A stretch of DNA of 32,229 nt. Source: JBBDSH01 sp040905045 (GTDB taxonomy: Bacteria; Pseudomonadota; Gammaproteobacteria; Eutrophobiales; Eutrophobiaceae). Numbering within the stretch: the first letter of the stretch is position 1; each line of letters opens with the position of its first letter. The translations under genes and the position numbers were made by a program. Positions 31,271 to 32,229 of this stretch are shown piece by piece. The stretch is taken from assembly GCA_040905045.1 (NCBI GenBank), contig JBBDSH010000058.1:1-32229 (forward strand), in the 5' to 3' direction. The notes beneath the pieces were generated by a model. The model saw only the letters and a list, made by a program, of their open reading frames with translations. It was not told the origin of the DNA and made no database searches.

Positions 31271-32229
31271 ATGCATTCCAGGATTTTCTCTGTAGTACCC
31301 TTTCTTTTAGGTTTTTCACTGTTGGCACCTCTGACCGTCGGCGCGGCCGCGCTGGAAGAGGTGGTAGTCACCGCACAAAAACGCGAGCAATCACTCCAGG
31401 ACGTCAGTACCGCCGTGACGTCCATCAGTTCCGATCGGCTGACGAGCGCCAGGATCGACAATCTGGAGGATCTGCAGTTCATTGCTCCCAGCATCACTCT
31501 GGGTAATGACTTCAACATGGCCAAGGTGTTCATCCGCGGCGTCGGCGCCAATACCTCCACCACCGGCTCAGAGACCGGTGTCGCCATGCACGTGGACGGC
31601 GTCTTCATCGGCCGGGCCGAGGCACAGATGACCTCCCTGTTCGATCTGGAACGGGTCGAGGTGTTGCGCGGACCGCAGGGATCCCTGTACGGGCGCAACG
31701 CCGTCGGTGGTTCTATTAATCTGATTACCGCCAAGCCGACCCACGAGGTGGAAGGCTACGGCCGCGTTACCGTCGGCAACTACAATCGGCTGACGACGGA
31801 AGGCGCCATCGGCGGCGCCATCACTGATCGCATTCTGGCGCGCGCCGCCTTCAAGACCGAGGATCGCGGCGGCTTCGGCGTCAATCCCGTCACCGGCAAC
31901 GATGTCGACGATCTCAACCGCAAGATGGCGCGTATTCACCTGCAGTTCCTGCCGAATGACGACTGGGACTTCATGCTGACAGGCGAGTGGTACAACCAGG
32001 ACGATGCTTCGCGGGCACTGAAATGGCGCCGCGGCGCTTTCCCGGGGGTGAGACGATTGCGCGCCGGGGCGCTGCAGCCCAACGGCGTGCCCAGTCACGC
32101 CGTTAACCCGCGCGATCTGGCTTCCGAGGTTGATCCGGCGACGTATACGGATACCTGGTCCATCAGCGGCCACATCAACTGGCGCGTCAACGATGAGATC
32201 ACCATCAAGAACATTACCAACTACCGCTA
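31271..32229 (+). CDS. TonB-dependent outer-membrane receptor (partial, runs off the window)
   Basis: The first 319 codons are present with no stop before the window ends. A signal peptide (about residues 1-26, ending GAAA) is followed by a TonB-box-like EEVVVTAQKR and then the plug domain, with VFIRGVGANTS, VAMHVDGVFIGR and VEVLRGPQGSLYGRNAVGGSINL. Barrel strands begin near residue 160. It imports a siderophore, vitamin or carbohydrate across the outer membrane; the ligand cannot be told. ATG 31271 is preferred over in-frame ATG 31256 because GGGGGAA lies 6 nt upstream. Confidence 0.92.
   Translation, partial: MHSRIFSVVPFLLGFSLLAPLTVGAAALEEVVVTAQKREQSLQDVSTAVTSISSDRLTSARIDNLEDLQFIAPSITLGNDFNMAKVFIRGVGANTSTTGSETGVAMHVDGVFIGRAEAQMTSLFDLERVEVLRGPQGSLYGRNAVGGSINLITAKPTHEVEGYGRVTVGNYNRLTTEGAIGGAITDRILARAAFKTEDRGGFGVNPVTGNDVDDLNRKMARIHLQFLPNDDWDFMLTGEWYNQDDASRALKWRRGAFPGVRRLRAGALQPNGVPSHAVNPRDLASEVDPATYTDTWSISGHINWRVNDEITIKNITNYR

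Overview
The window looks like chromosomal DNA of a gammaproteobacterium. The evidence is the conserved order miaB-phoH/ybeZ-ybeY-corC/ybeX-lnt, a pqiABC lipid-transport cluster, hemE, lipobox proteins and a TonB-dependent receptor typical of Gram-negative outer membranes. I saw no phage, plasmid or transposase gene, and no tRNA, rRNA or CRISPR array. The species cannot be named from the sequence alone.

Layout. 1-454: a doubtful Met-rich micro-ORF and a perfect hairpin. 455-2179 (-): a REC protein with degenerate GGDEF and EAL domains (FimX-like). 2451-4807: a periplasmic bicupin and two glutathione S-transferases. 5061-12243 (+): one tight operon of pqiA, pqiB (three MCE domains), pqiC, a LolA-like periplasmic protein and an RND/MMPL transporter fused to a C-terminal cyclic-nucleotide-binding domain. 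12378-15415 (+): a carboxylesterase, a BamE/SmpA-like small protein, an SLT lipoprotein, an NTF2-like protein and a TauE/SafE permease. 15699-17921 (+): hemE and a DUF368 membrane protein, separated by repeats. 18129-23351 (-): the miaB-to-lnt operon. 23475-27146: a divergent tungstate module, with a ModE/TupR-like regulator (-) facing tupABC (+) across a very AT-rich operator region. 27459-28449 (+): an HD phosphohydrolase and a cysteine-poor FmdB-like protein. 28524-30938 (-): a truncated sensor-type membrane protein, a PP2C phosphatase and an atypical Ser/Thr kinase. 31271-end (+): the start of a TonB-dependent receptor.

The most unusual feature is the non-coding DNA. Heptanucleotide tandem arrays (GTRAGGN; variants GCCACAA and AAAGTGA) sit at the 3' ends of at least eight genes. 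They usually supply the stop codon and often form long hairpins with a complementary array across the intergenic gap. Three compact palindromic elements of about 150-180 bp (15444-15622, 16815-16968, 17944-18097) have 25-30 bp terminal inverted repeats and exchangeable cores. A fourth element (27173-27320) has ends that recur alone at 30269-30287, exactly where a sensor gene stops.

Biologically, the 5061-12243 operon is best read as an envelope lipid-trafficking machine. It joins an MCE tunnel system to an RND pump and a LolA-like carrier, with possible nucleotide control of the pump. The tungstate module would feed a W/Mo-dependent enzyme encoded elsewhere.
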